From: Vespa crabro
Lineage: Eukaryota; Arthropoda; Insecta; Hymenoptera; Vespidae
DNA: 64,000 bases
NCBI RefSeq assembly: GCF_910589235.1
Contig: NC_060955.1
Location: 4,418,501-4,482,500, forward strand
Direction of reading: 5' to 3'
Shown here: positions 1 to 11,009 of the stretch, piece after piece
Position numbering within the stretch: position 1 is the stretch's first letter
Layout: every line of letters begins with the position of its first letter
Position numbers and translations under genes: made by a program
Notes under the pieces: model-generated
Database searches by the model: none
What the model was told of the DNA's origin: nothing
The model's input: the letters and a program-made list of their open reading frames with translations, nothing else

Positions 1-223
1 AGACGTAAAACCGAGCCAAATTCATTTTTCAGTGCTCGAAAGAGAGCCGATAGAGAGAAAGATTGAAGCATTCAAAACATGCATCTTTAGCTTGCATTTT
101 TCACATGACGATCGCTTGGCTTTGTTCAAGAAAGGCATGGAGAATATGTCGGTGATGCGGAGAAGAAGCAAGGAGTGGAAAAGCAAAAGAGAAGGGAAAT
201 GTAGAAAGACCGAGTGTGGAAAA

Positions 224-238
224 GATAGATAGATAGAT

Positions 239-279
<41 letters not shown>
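224..279. repeat. (GATA)n followed by (GA)n
   Basis: About four GATA units lead directly into a GA run of about 38 bp with one interruption. Confidence 0.95.
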
Positions 280-281
<2 letters not shown>

Positions 282-403
282 CATGCTCGTGATGCTTTTC
301 GCTGTTTCCACGGTTAAAAGGTACTATATCGCGGTCGAACACGCCCACCTAAAGCACCTGCTAAGAGCCTTTCACGTTCCATTCTCCGCGGGCTGCCATC
401 TCA

Positions 404-427
404 TTTGGCGTCGGCGTCGGCGTCGGT
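404..427. repeat. (GGCGTC)n hexanucleotide repeat
   Basis: Three to four copies of GGCGTC in a locally GC-rich spot. On the minus strand this reads as alternating Asp-Ala at the end of a repeat-driven frame, so it is not evidence of coding. Confidence 0.8.
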
Positions 428-562
428 GCTAACGTTGGGCCACGACCTAAAAGGTTTAAAGCGTGCACGATATATCGTTGGTACACGATGAACGATGATA
501 TCGAGCCAGTCCATTGTCCTTGAAATGAAAAGTGCACTCCTAGTACCTCTGTCGTATGTGAG

Positions 563-668
563 AGCGTGTGTATAAGAGAAAGAGAGGGAAAGAGAAAGAG
601 AGGGAGAGAGAGAAAGAGAGAGGGCGACCTTTGTAATCTGGAGAACGCGACTTTGCCTCGACTGATTT

Positions 669-719
<51 letters not shown>

Positions 720-735
720 GTCTCTGTCTTTCCTT
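563..735. repeat. Inverted (GA)n / (CT)n pair
   Basis: A GA-rich arm at about 563-625 is followed, after about 43 bp of complex sequence, by a CT arm at about 668-735, so the two arms are imperfectly self-complementary. Confidence 0.85.
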
Positions 736-1458
736 TCTTGCTTTCTACTCGCGTTCGACGTTGAAGAGAACGCATAGCAGATGCGTTTCCCGTCGAATTC
801 CACGTTAATGCATTCGTCTATCGGCAGTAATTAATGCTCTTCTTCGATTAATTTTCTGGTTACGCATGATGCGTGTTAAATGAAAAGAGTGCTACGAGGA
901 GGAGTTTTATCATAGAGCTCATACCAGCTAGGTAAAAATGATGAACAGTATAGGATAGATGATTAACTAAAGTGATCGAGAATGGTATTCAGAAAAAAAT
1001 TTTTCTAGAAAAATTATAAAACTTTTATTAGCATCCACGTAAGAAAATAATTAAGCATATTTATTAAATATGTTTGAGATAAAGAGAAGCTACGGGGAAA
1101 TAAAAAATAAAAGATTAATTCCCTTTTATCAGAACGAATATCAATAATAATGCATTAATATTTTTATATTAATTATATTGAAACGAGTACGTTAAGAAAA
1201 ATCCTTTTACGCGTTTATCTCGATCCAATCAATCCCTTCGTATACACGTTGCAAAGCAAATCGAAATGTCGAAAGTGTATCTACAATATATTGTATACCG
1301 ACTTCTTGAGTAAAGACGATCGACAAAGCACAAACCCGCTAGGACAGAGCTTACCCTCGAGCATATCGTTCATCGACGAACGAACGCGTCCGAGCCTTCC
1401 TGGTCTTATCTATCCTCGGTTAGTCTTCGCAAACTGCAGTTACTATGACTTGGATGGT

Positions 1459-1473
1459 GAAAGAGAGAGAAAT

Positions 1474-1515
<42 letters not shown>

Positions 1516-1562
1516 GAGAACTAAAGCACCTCTCTCTGTCTCTCTCTCTCTCTCTTTCTCTC
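1459..1562. repeat. Close inverted (GA)n / (CT)n pair
   Basis: The GA arm at 1459-1519 and the CT arm at 1530-1562 are separated by only about 10 bp, giving potential hairpin arms of about 30 bp. Confidence 0.9.
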
Positions 1563-1679
1563 ATATATTCTCTCTACATCTCTCTTATACACTCCATCGT
1601 CGATCTGATATTCCCAAAGTTTTGGAATAAATGCAGGGTTAGAGATGGAACGAACTAACTGCCGCCATTCGCAGAAGCC

Positions 1680-1930
1680 GAGTTTCGAGTTTCGAGATGG
1701 TAGTCAATGACGCGAGCGATCCTGTTCTCATAAAGTCGACGATCCGCGAGAACGTCAACGAGAGTACAACGAGGACGATCGTTTCCTGGGAACTAATCTC
1801 TCGTTGAGAAACAAGCGAGCCGCGAAGCAGGATGCCAGAGACTTGTCGAAGACAGCTCGTGCGTTTATATCTATCGTCTTTGTTCGAAAACGGTCAGTTA
1901 TCTGCCCCGAAGGATCTTCGCCATTATTGC
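1680..1930. other. CpG-rich complex patch, no gene recognised
   Basis: GC-moderate and CpG-rich. A 36-codon + frame opens at the ATG near 1695 (starts MVVNDASDPVLIKSTIR) and an overlapping minus frame is open across most of the patch. Neither has splice support or a recognisable family. It may be a conserved non-coding or promoter element. Confidence 0.3.
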
Positions 1931-1953
1931 TCGTTTATGATCGTAGATAAAAC

Positions 1954-1999
<46 letters not shown>
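1954..1999. repeat. (TA)n microsatellite
   Basis: An uninterrupted TA run of over 40 bp, ending in TATG. Confidence 0.95.
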
Positions 2000-3490
2000 A
2001 GAATGTTTGAAAGAAAATCTTAATTAATCATCTAAGACGAGAACCGTCCAATTTTCACAATGGAATATCATTTTATCCTTTCGATTAATATCGCCACGAA
2101 AATTCGATTTCGAGATTCAATATTGACTGATTAAGATTTACTCGAAATTTTTTGGAAACTATATCTATTCGATTGAAATTTATATTTTAGTTAAATCAAG
2201 TTTTCCTTTTTCTTTCTTTTCAATATAATACGAGAAGCGAAGAGGAAAATAAAATATTTTTCTATAAAGATCAATTCGATACGGGATCGCACTAAGAAAA
2301 GAATTTTATTACATTGGACATCGATATCGTTCGTTAGGGGATCGTCAAACGATAGAAAAACATTCTCAGAACAAGATTAGTTCAATGACCGTCCATTCGA
2401 TGGAGCCCCATCAAAAGATAACGGATAATAGATGGTCCATAGTAGGATGACCTCATCGAAGAACTCGTAAAATTCCCAAAACATCTCGTAACGTTTACTT
2501 TCAGGAAATTCATTTCCGTTTGTTAAAACGAGGGAATGAAGGATCTTTAATCTATCTGTAGAAAACGATCTTACTTTTCTTCATCGATTAATTCAAAATT
2601 TGAATGAAACACATTTAAAATTACTACTGCGGAAAATCGTGCGATAATAAATGCGAGATCGTAAATAAACTTAAGAAGCAGACGTCTACAAGTGGTCAAT
2701 AATTTTCCTTTCGATTAATCGATCGAGACACATAATATCGATTTAAAAACAAAAACGATAGCAAAGATCGAAGATATTTTTAATAGCATCGAGGAGGATA
2801 ATTTAAAAAGATGATACGTCAAAAGGGAAGAATTCAAGTGGACGTGAGGACGAAAGGGTGGAAAGTGATAGAAAAAAAAAGAAAGAAAAAAAAAGGAAGA
2901 AAAATGATCGATGTGACATTAAATGATTTTTCAAGCGAACATTGTAATATATTCCCTGGTATGACACTCATGTTCGATTATTCACGGTATTTTGCGCATT
3001 CTTTCTCGTTGAGAGAAGTGTGAACGCACTCGCATATGAATCTCGATCGATGATAATCGATACTCCTCTCGTATACTCCATCCTTCTTCTCTAGTATTCC
3101 CGATTGAAGTAGTCGAAGAGAATCGCTAAATGTGCCGTGAGAGAAACTTTGTTAGTGACGAGAGTTCGTCGTCATAGTCGTATACCAGACAACGATAGAT
3201 TGCTATTTTTGAATAATCTACGATCGGCTGCGCGTTACGATAAAACCACGTTTATCTTATGCGTTCCATTGAACGCACCGGAAACACCGAACTGCGTTTC
3301 CGTTTACACATACAACAATCGAATCGAGAATTGTTATATTTTATTGATTTTGTTGAATCGTCATATATGAATTTTATTTCCTTTGAAATTCATTTTTTGT
3401 TATTAATAGTATACTTTATATAAATCATGTATAATTAATCAAAGGGATTCATATTTGTGAAAATCTTTTATAATCTCTTAAAAATCGTAC
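2000..3490. other. AT-rich intronic/intergenic sequence
   Basis: Only short open frames with no splice-supported exon. A small A-rich run lies at about 2871-2903. I see no repeat or RNA gene. Confidence 0.6.
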
Positions 3491-3517
3491 AATTGATGTT
3501 TAACTTCTATTGCGAGC

Positions 3518-3563
3518 AAAAAAAAAAAAAAGAAAGAAAAAAAAAGAAAAGAAAGAAAAAGAA
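3518..3563. repeat. Poly-A/AAAG-rich tract
   Basis: A run of A interrupted by single G, about 46 bp. Confidence 0.9.
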
Positions 3564-3790
3564 AATATTATTCTATACGCCATTCTTAAATTATATTTTA
3601 AAGTGGAACTCTTGATAGAGATAAAGCTATAGTTTTATTCAAGGATAATTCAAGCATGAGAAATGGGTCAGCCCTTCATTTCATGCAAAGAAGGCGACTC
3701 TCTTCCTTCCGGTTTGCAATGGATGCTGAATTGGTACGTTTTAACGAGCGCAAAATGTTCCGTTTCTTTCCTATCTCAATGATTTTCTTT

Positions 3791-3798
3791 CTATATAT

Positions 3799-3842
<44 letters not shown>
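3791..3842. repeat. (TA)n microsatellite
   Basis: A TA run of about 50 bp with one early ACAC interruption. Confidence 0.95.
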
Positions 3843-3899
3843 CCCTTCTCTACGATTCGTTAATTCATCTTCGTTCTCTTCTCGATATTATGGAATTAT

Positions 3900-5125
3900 A
3901 AAATCCGACGAAATAAAAAAAGGTTTTACTTCGTTTTCCGCTCATATTATGATTAGAAGATATTATTTAACAAAAATGAAAAAAATTATATCACTCATTC
4001 TTATAATGAATTCATTATCGTGACATATGTATATTAATAATTAGACACAATATGATAAATGAATATGATATAATTTAAAATAAAGATATACGATAATTGA
4101 AATTGTTTGACGTTTAAATGATTATGTTACGAAACAAGGAACAGCAGGTAAAATTAATTCAGATAACTAAATATCATATACGTTCTTATAATAAAATTCT
4201 TTACCGGGAAAGATTGCAGCTAGTTCGCATTTAAAATACATGAGCGGTATATACGTCGATTCAAAACTTCTAATTTATATACGGCTTTCGCTTCAACGAT
4301 TACAAACGCGCTCGATTTTCCTTCGGCCAGTGTAAAAGTTTTATACCGACGAGTTTACTTTAAAGCCGCGATCTCGAAACTCGTACGTACATTTTTGCTC
4401 GAACTTAATCGCGGATTTGAATCATTTAACCGTAAGTCTTCAGCTTTTCTCTTTCTTAAATTCAATTCGTCTTTACCGTCTTCCATCAAAGTTGATCGAC
4501 GAAAATTCTACTCGTATATTAAAAAATTACTATGTATGCATAATGTATCCGTAAGTTCTTGATCTCTTTAATCTTTCCATCAACTTTTTTAAGCTTTTTA
4601 ATTTTTTTTCTTCTTTTTTCAAGTAGGTATACAAAAGTATGACATCAAAGTTATATACAGAGTTAACAATAACTAGATTATTTCAATAATATATAATTCA
4701 TGACAAATTTATTTTAATATATATATATATATATTAAATATATATATATTTTTTTTATTTATTTTAATACAGTATATTTAAATAGTGTAATTGTATCGAA
4801 AAAGTTGTTACGCTAAAAAGTGGAAATAATGACAATTATTAAAAGACGTGAATCGTTTGGCTACTAGCGAAATTCTCGAGTTTCTATACAACTCATTTTC
4901 TCATTGTCTCAGTTCTACCCTCTCGTTCGAGAGGGTGAGCTTCGTAAGAGGAACTCATAAAGTACAGCATCTCTCGATCGGTGAGCCAGACAGAACGGTC
5001 TACGGGGCAGAGAAAGCTTCTTCTCCTACTAAATCATGCAAATACTAATAATGGCACGAGCGAAGCGTCGGATAATTGAAATGTAAACATCACGCAGCGA
5101 CCCTTCGTTCGGTGTCAATGAATGA
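3900..5125. other. AT-rich intronic/intergenic sequence
   Basis: Contains a small TA-rich palindromic patch at about 4716-4752 and a stop-free + stretch of about 120 codons at 4190-4560 that lacks a start, splice support and known motifs. I see no supported gene. Confidence 0.6.
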
Positions 5126-5130
5126 TAGAA

Positions 5131-5134
5131 AAAG

Positions 5135-5187
<53 letters not shown>

Positions 5188-5190
5188 AGA
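5131..5190. repeat. (GA)n microsatellite
   Basis: About 50 bp of pure GA following AGAGGA, then GATAAA units. Confidence 0.95.
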
Positions 5191-5199
5191 TAAAGATAG

Positions 5200-6330
5200 A
5201 AGACTAACGTGAATGAATTTACGTAGGCTCGACTAGTCCGTAATATCCAGCCCCTTCAGATTCTTCATCTCTTTCTCTCTTTTATCTCTTTCTCATTCTT
5301 TTCCCGCTTCCCTTTCTCTCACAAAACACGAAGAAGGAGAGAAAGAGCCAAATGACGGAAGATAGACGAAGAGATGGAGAGACGTAAATGAAGGGGTTAC
5401 CGGTGCGCTTCTAATTTAATACCACCTACACTTTCAAGAAAATCACGTGTATGCTTCCTTTCAACTTGAATTTTCGTGAAGAAAACGTTGATGGTTCCGC
5501 GGTCGTTCACCCGACGTTCTAAATTTTTCTCTTTCTCATATTTTTACTTATCTCATTTGAACGATCATTTATAATTACATATACATAATATAATTAAATT
5601 ATATAGCAATTGGATTTGGTTTATTAGCAAATATAATGCCAATTTAATAACCAGTCTTCCCTTAATGACATACGCTAACGAACCAATTCTAAAATAAACA
5701 GGATTGTATAATATTATTTGAAGTGTTTCAAATCGGTTTAATAAATATCATATCATTTATGCCGATATGATACTGTTCTTTTTATCTCTAATTTATTTTT
5801 TCGTAAAAAAAAAAAAAAAGAAAAGAAAAACCAGAATAAAGATAAACGCCCGTTTATCACGCGTGTCAAACGCGAAATAATTTTAAATACGTGAACAATT
5901 AAACCTCAGAAATACAATCGTTTTAATTTGTCGAATAAGTTGTCATGTTTAATAGAACGATACCGGCAAAACGTGACACATAGCAATCTGATAAAAATTA
6001 ATTAGAGAAACACGGCTCTTTCATTTTCAAATGTTTTTTCTTTTTTCAAATAATAAAAATAAAAAGGATATTGAAGGAAGATACGGTTTCTTTTTTTTCT
6101 TTTTTGCGGACAAAAGTAACGAGATCGGCATTAATTAGCACCTCTCTCGAGACAATAAAGTTAATCAAAATCTTTTGACAATTCGTTGCCGTTCTTCTGC
6201 GGGAACAGCATACGCGAAATCTCGCGCATTTGCAAATGAAAGGCGCTCGGCCGAGCACGTAAACGTCGATAATTAAAAGCAACCGCGAATTTTCTCCTTT
6301 CACTCCTCTACACCCTCTCCAGGCCTCTCT
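5200..6330. other. AT-rich non-coding stretch
   Basis: Holds a poly-A tract at about 5806-5830 and a GC-moderate patch at 6120-6320 with a 12-bp palindrome at 6227-6238. No exon is supported. Confidence 0.55.
6227..6238. promoter_or_regulatory. Palindrome CATTTGCAAATG (octamer-like)
   Basis: A perfect 12-bp palindrome containing ATTTGCAA, seven of eight bases of the POU octamer ATTTGCAT on both strands. It sits in a repeat-free GC-moderate patch. Regulatory role is inferred. Confidence 0.25.
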
Positions 6331-6338
6331 AACTTCTT

Positions 6339-6339
<1 letters not shown>

Positions 6340-6377
<38 letters not shown>

Positions 6378-6378
6378 C
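6340..6378. repeat. (CT)n microsatellite
   Basis: A CT run with flanking TTTC. Confidence 0.9.
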
Positions 6379-6595
6379 TTTTTCAGAAGTGATTGTTCTC
6401 AACGGTTTCTTCATTTTTCATTATTACTTCCTCATGGAAACGAAAGAAACGAGAAACTCCTTTCAACCCTCTATTTCCAGTTGCTCCTTCGCCATCCTTA
6501 CACTTGGAAAACCAAGGCGATAGGAGGCAAAGGATCGGAGGATAAAAAGGCAGGTAAATAAGGCGAACTAAAGAAAGAAAACGATAAAGAAAAAG

Positions 6596-6627
6596 AAAGA
6601 GGGAAAGAGACAGACAGGGAATATGAA

Positions 6628-6662
<35 letters not shown>

Positions 6663-6668
6663 AATAGA
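6596..6668. repeat. (GA)n microsatellite, interrupted
   Basis: GA-rich tract with AAGA, CAGACAGG and AAATA interruptions; inverted relative to the CT array 220 bp upstream. Confidence 0.9.
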
Positions 6669-6709
6669 AAGAATGAGAAAGGAATACGGTTTGGATCGTC
6701 CATATTTAC

Positions 6710-6787
6710 CTCACTCAGGCTTCTTTCCGAAACAAAAGCAGGTCTAATTAACACGCTCGAGACAGCGGGGTCTTTCCCGTGGTTGCC
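6710..6787 (-). CDS. Candidate 78-nt internal exon on the minus strand
   Basis: Seen on the minus strand: an acceptor (ttgcttgcattcag|GGC) is followed by 26 codons and a donor GAG|GTAAAT, phase 0 at both ends. The peptide begins GNHGKDPAVSSVLIRPAF and ends VSERSLSE. Composition is balanced, although the flanks are GA/CT repeat and a 12-bp degenerate repeat. A different minus frame is also open from about 7230 down to 6748, rich in Ser, Pro and His, so frame choice is not decisive. No family is recognised. Confidence 0.25.
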
Positions 6788-7165
6788 CTGAATGCAAGCA
6801 AGCGCAGGAGTTCGCTTTGGAAAGGTTCCACCACCGTCGTTCCTGATGCTGGTGGTGATGATGGTGGTGGTATGATGATGGTGGTACCTCCGTTTCTGCT
6901 GCCCTGAAGAAGCCAGTGGACGATGCCGGAGGGTACGGAGTGAGAAACGGAATTAGGAACAGAGTGGGGAGACATGGTTTGGGAAAGGAAACGTTGGAAG
7001 TTCGGTGGACTATGGGATGACTGTATGCTGTGATGCTGAAGGAGGTGAAAAGAGAAAGAGAAGAGGAGAAAGGGTTCAGGAACGTTAGTGATAGAAGAAG
7101 AAACCCGATGGCCACTGTAACGATTCAAACAAGCCTTGGTAATTAGCAGCTTCCCACAGAAGCCG

Positions 7166-7205
7166 TCCTGAAGCCGTCCCTGAAATCGTCCCTGAAGCCC
7201 GCTAC
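7166..7205. repeat. 12-bp degenerate tandem repeat
   Basis: About three and a half copies of a CCTGAAGCCGTC-like unit (variants GAAATCGTC and GAAGCCCGC). On the minus strand it would read as a Gly-x-Gln-x four-residue repeat. Confidence 0.7.
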
Positions 7206-7215
7206 TTTCTCTTCC

Positions 7216-7269
7216 CTTCCATCTTTCCATTCTCTCCTTTTTCTCTTTCCTTCTTTCATTCTCTTTCTT

Positions 7270-7318
<49 letters not shown>

Positions 7319-7448
7319 TTTTATCTCTATTTCTATCTCTCTTTCTCTATTTTTATCTCTCTCTCTTTTCCTTACTATCTTTCTCTTTCTATCTTTCTTT
7401 ATTTTTTTCTCTTTCTTTCTATTGCTCTCTCTTTCTTTCTTTCCTTCA
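7216..7448. repeat. Long polypyrimidine tract, (CT)n core
   Basis: About 230 bp that is almost purely C/T on the + strand, with a pure (CT)n core at about 7276-7316 and TTTTTATCTCT variants after it. Confidence 0.95.
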
Positions 7449-7674
7449 CGTCACCCCTGACTTAGGCTACCGTCCAGTCACATCCGCTTCGCGGAGTTGC
7501 TCTACGTTCGGAGACCTGAGAGCATCCGTGTATCTGTACGAACTTTATATCAATTTTTCGATAACAAAACTTACTTAAAAATTTGTTTTTCTTTTTTTTT
7601 TTACAGATTTCGTTGCTTCAATTAATTACACGACCAGGATAATTATTAAATATTTCAAGAACTATTATTAAATC

Positions 7675-7676
<2 letters not shown>

Positions 7677-7718
<42 letters not shown>
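7677..7718. repeat. (TA)n microsatellite
   Basis: A TA run ending ATGTATATAA. Confidence 0.95.
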
Positions 7719-7719
<1 letters not shown>

Positions 7720-8138
7720 ATTATTTATATATGATCCTTTCGTGATCTTAATTAAATCGTCGATAATTTGAGCCATTTCAAAATAATAAAGAAAGAGGAA
7801 TGAGGATATCTCCCTTTTCATTATTTTGGAATTACATTGAAGTTACAATAGCGTGACATTTTAAGTGAGGCCTCTTTTTATGTCTTGGATGGGGCAGAAC
7901 CAAGTGTTCCTTATTTAAAGACTTTGTTTCGTCAAATTCAATGGAGATTAATTGAAACCAGTTATTATGACTACTTACTTTTGGAAAGTAGAAATTAGAA
8001 AGGGGGTAAATGTAAAATTATGGGTAAAGAATTCGGTGGAGGTAGATGCCGTTTTCTTTCATTTTAGAAAACAAAAAACGCATTTACTCTTCAAGGATCG
8101 ATAATATCGTCCTGTTTTAAACGAAATATTTTGTTTTC
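7720..8138. other. Non-coding, nothing recognised
   Basis: AT-rich complex sequence with no long non-repetitive frame, splice pair or structured RNA that I can see. Confidence 0.6.
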
Positions 8139-8158
8139 CAGAGAAAAGAAAGAGAGAT

Positions 8159-8195
<37 letters not shown>

Positions 8196-8312
8196 AAAAG
8201 AGATAGAAGTACTCTTTATTTTTTTTCGACATTGTTCAATTTTGAACGTTTAATACTTCGTTCTTGAAAGAAAACGTTAATCGCTTTTGCCCTTTCCACG
8301 TTACAAATACTT

Positions 8313-8353
<41 letters not shown>

Positions 8354-8356
8354 CTT
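8139..8356. repeat. (GA)n then (CT)n, divergent pair
   Basis: The GA array at 8139-8205 is followed by a CT array at 8317-8356, inverted relative to each other across about 110 bp. Confidence 0.9.
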
Positions 8357-8637
8357 TTGTTTATCCTTCTTGTCTGTTCTATAAAACGAAGCGTCCTTTT
8401 TTATTCCGTCCCTTCGTATATGTTCTTTCAAAAGAAAGCGAACCGCAGAATTCGTAACATGTTCTTTCCTCTGTACGAACAAAGAATATTCTTCCTCGTT
8501 CTTATTCTCTTATTCTTGCTCCGGTTTATTTTCGTCGCTACCTCGCAGACATATTGTTGCGAAAAAAGAAATCGACGATGCACACGTTCTCGTACTAGGA
8601 TTTTCAAAGAAGGTTTCTTCCTGTATAAGCAAAGAAA

Positions 8638-8730
8638 TAAGAGAGAGAGAAAGAGAGAGAGAAAGAGAGAGACAGTGTGTGTATCTGTATGTGTGAGAGA
8701 GAGGAGAGAAAGAGAGAAAGAAAGAGAATA
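8638..8730. repeat. (GA)n with internal (GT)n
   Basis: A GA array interrupted by a GTGTGTGTATCTGTATGTGTG segment near 8675-8696. Confidence 0.9.
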
Positions 8731-9054
8731 GATTCTTTTACCTCGAAATGAAAACACATTGTCGCCCATTGAAACGTCCCTTCGACGTAAACACGAAGCT
8801 TTTCTGCCAATGATAAAGATAAAGAAAGGAAAACGATCGAACACGCGTGCGCAAGCTCGATTTTACTGTCACACGTACCAGAGATAATTATTTTAATTAA
8901 TCGAATGACGTCGTCCACGTAACAGTGGGTAATGCTCTTCTTGTACGTCAGTGGCTTCGAGTAGAACGTAAATCAGGTTACGACCACGATCAATATTTCA
9001 CAATGTTTCTTTTGTACTTTGTACTTCAGTAATCGAGGTTCAAATCCACAAAAA

Positions 9055-9133
9055 AAGAGGGAAAGAGAGACAAAGAGAGAGAAAAATAAAGAGAGAGAGA
9101 GAGAGAGAAAGAGAGAAAGAGAGAGAGAGATCG
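9055..9133. repeat. (GA)n microsatellite, interrupted
   Basis: GA-rich run with AAAATAAA interruptions. Confidence 0.9.
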
Positions 9134-9270
9134 AACGAATTAGAGACATGTGAGAGTGACAGAAAGAAAATGTCGCTGATCTTTTCGATAGACGAAGCAA
9201 TTTTTCCTCTTACTTCTTTTCTCTTTCGGATAGTCTCAGATCGATTGTTCTTCCATTCGAGATACTCTAA

Positions 9271-9323
9271 TAAAAAAAAAAAAAAAAAAGAAAAAAGAAA
9301 AAAGAAAAGAAAAAAGGGGAAAG
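9271..9323. repeat. Poly-A/AAAAG tract
   Basis: A19 followed by AAAAAG-type units. Confidence 0.9.
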
Positions 9324-9509
9324 GACAAACGCAGGAGAGGATAAAGAAACTCGAAGGATCGAACACCTCTTCGTGATGCCTTAATTGTTTTCTCCGTGTC
9401 AGATGGAAACCGAGCTTTTAATTAAACCACATCTCCCGGAAGTTAACAGCTTTTCTTCCCTACCTACTTTCGAACTTCTTCTTTTCACAAAATTACAATG
9501 TCACGGAAT

Positions 9510-9562
9510 TTCTTCTCTGTCTCTCTCTCTCTCTTTCTCTCTCTCGCAAACGTAACAGAAAA

Positions 9563-9597
<35 letters not shown>

Positions 9598-9600
9598 AAA
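9510..9600. repeat. (CT)n then (AAAT)n
   Basis: A CT array at 9513-9545 is followed by about nine AAAT units at 9560-9598. Confidence 0.95.
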
Positions 9601-9828
9601 CGAAAGGTATACAATGTTTCTTAAATAATTTCAATCGATAGTCATATGGGATCATAAGAAATGAACTTTTTGCGATCAAAAGAAATGGCTCATGGGACGA
9701 ACGGTGCGTAATCGATGATCGCGACTAATTATGCGAGCTAACGAGAACACCAAAAAAAGGGAGGAGGTGTGGTAAATGAGAAGGGGTGGGGGATAGAAAA
9801 CGAAGGATATAGAATGAGGTTTCATACT

Positions 9829-9868
9829 CCCCCCCTCTCTCTCTCTTTCTCTCTTTTTCTCTCTCTTT
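9829..9868. repeat. C-run plus (CT)n
   Basis: CCCCCC followed by CT repeat. Confidence 0.85.
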
Positions 9869-9929
9869 ACTGGTGGTACCGTTCTTGTATAGCGCCGACG
9901 ATGGCGGTAGTGGAAGGTATACGTTGCGC

Positions 9930-10060
9930 ATGATCGTAAATGGCGCGCTCGTGCGCAAGTATATATTTGTGTGTGAGTACGCGCCGGCCTGAGCCCACGT
10001 GGCGCAACACGGTGCTGTCAGTCGCGTCCGGCGAGTCATCCGCGTATCGTCTATCGCGAG
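9930..10060 (+). promoter_or_regulatory. Possible CpG-rich promoter / transcription start region
   Basis: A short, strongly CpG-rich stretch (GCGCGC, GTACGCGCCGGCC, GTCGCGTCCGGCG) stands out from AT-rich surroundings. It includes a TATATA run near 9961 and a TCAGT match to the arthropod initiator near 10018, although the spacing of about 57 bp is longer than the usual 30. It lies upstream of a good splice donor at 10533, as expected for an untranslated first exon. This is inferred from composition and motifs only. Confidence 0.25.
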
Positions 10061-10137
10061 GAACGGTACCTCTCCATCCTCTCCTTTCCTCTCTTTCGAT
10101 TCAATCTATCCTCTTTTCTCTGATTTTACATTTCTCG

Positions 10138-10262
10138 TCATCGTCATCGTCATCATCATCATCATCATCATCATCATCGTCATTGTATCTGATTATCCTT
10201 TTTCTACGATCTTATTCCATTTCTGTCTTCTTCTTTTTTTTCTTTTTTTTTTTTTTCCTTCT
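10138..10262. repeat. (ATC)n and poly-T
   Basis: A degenerate (TCG)n-to-(ATC)n run at 10138-10180, then T-rich sequence at 10228-10260. Confidence 0.9.
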
Positions 10263-10321
10263 GCTTTTCCTTCTTCTATCCGTTCTTTTTATCCGTTACG
10301 AGAGACGATAAGAAACATATA

Positions 10322-10374
10322 AGAGAAAAAGAAGAGAGAGAGAGAGAGAGAAAGGGAGAGAAAAAGAAAGAGAA
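10322..10374. repeat. (GA)n microsatellite
   Basis: GA array with AAAAAG ends. Confidence 0.9.
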
Positions 10375-10874
10375 TTAACAATTATAGAAGTGAATTATTT
10401 GTCAACGTTGTTCCACAGTCATTTCCATTTTTGATTTTCAAGTGCGACCAATCGTGTATGAAATTGAAGGACTAGAGTCGATCGATCGATCTTCCATTTT
10501 CCCTCCAACGAAGAAAGTGATCTGGATTAAAGGTAAGAATTCATTTAGATATGAAAATGATCGAATATGATGAATTCTTCTTTACTTACTCGTTTTATCT
10601 TTCAAACGATTGTTTTCTCTTTCTTTTCCTTTCTTTCTTCTTTTTTTTGTTTTTTTTATTCGTCGACGATCTTTTTCATATGACCGATAAGTAAAGACAC
10701 GATGGATAATGATTTAAAGAGATTTGATAGACATTCCTTTCTTATCAAGAAGTCTATTATTCGATCTTGAGTGACAGCCTTTCGACGTTACACCGCGAAG
10801 TAAGAGTGCTTTCGAATCCGATTGAATTGTGCGGATTAATCAATGGGCTTATCAAAAGAACTTCTCGTTTTAGG

Positions 10875-11000
10875 AAAAAAAAAGAAAAAAAAAAGAAAAA
10901 AGAAAAAAAACAAAGAGAAAAAAATGTATATATTTTTATATATTCAATATATAAGATATATAGATATATGACAAGTGATAATTTTTTTTTTTTTTTTTTA
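10875..11000. repeat. A-rich tract and poly-T pair
   Basis: An AAAAAG-rich tract at 10875-10925 and a T18 run at 10982-10999 flank a TA-rich spacer. Confidence 0.85.
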
Positions 11001-11009
11001 TATTTATTC

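Larger units (their letters stand above)
10018..10532 (+). other. Possible untranslated first exon ending at a strong donor
   Basis: The sequence ATTAAAG|GTAAGAATTC at 10533 is a near-perfect splice donor. No long, non-repetitive reading frame ends there: the segment holds an (ATC)n run, poly-T and a (GA)n array. If transcribed, it would be a 5' untranslated exon starting near the CpG-rich patch. An internal acceptor-like ttgattttcaag at about 10430-10441 could shorten it. Confidence 0.2.

Noticed and set aside
4190..4560. Stop-free + stretch of about 120 codons
   Set aside because: In AT-rich DNA of this length one or two such stretches are expected by chance; it has no start, splice pair or motif.
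9037..9047. GGTTCAAATCC, a tRNA B-box-like word
   Set aside because: No A-box, anticodon stem or acceptor stem can be drawn around it.
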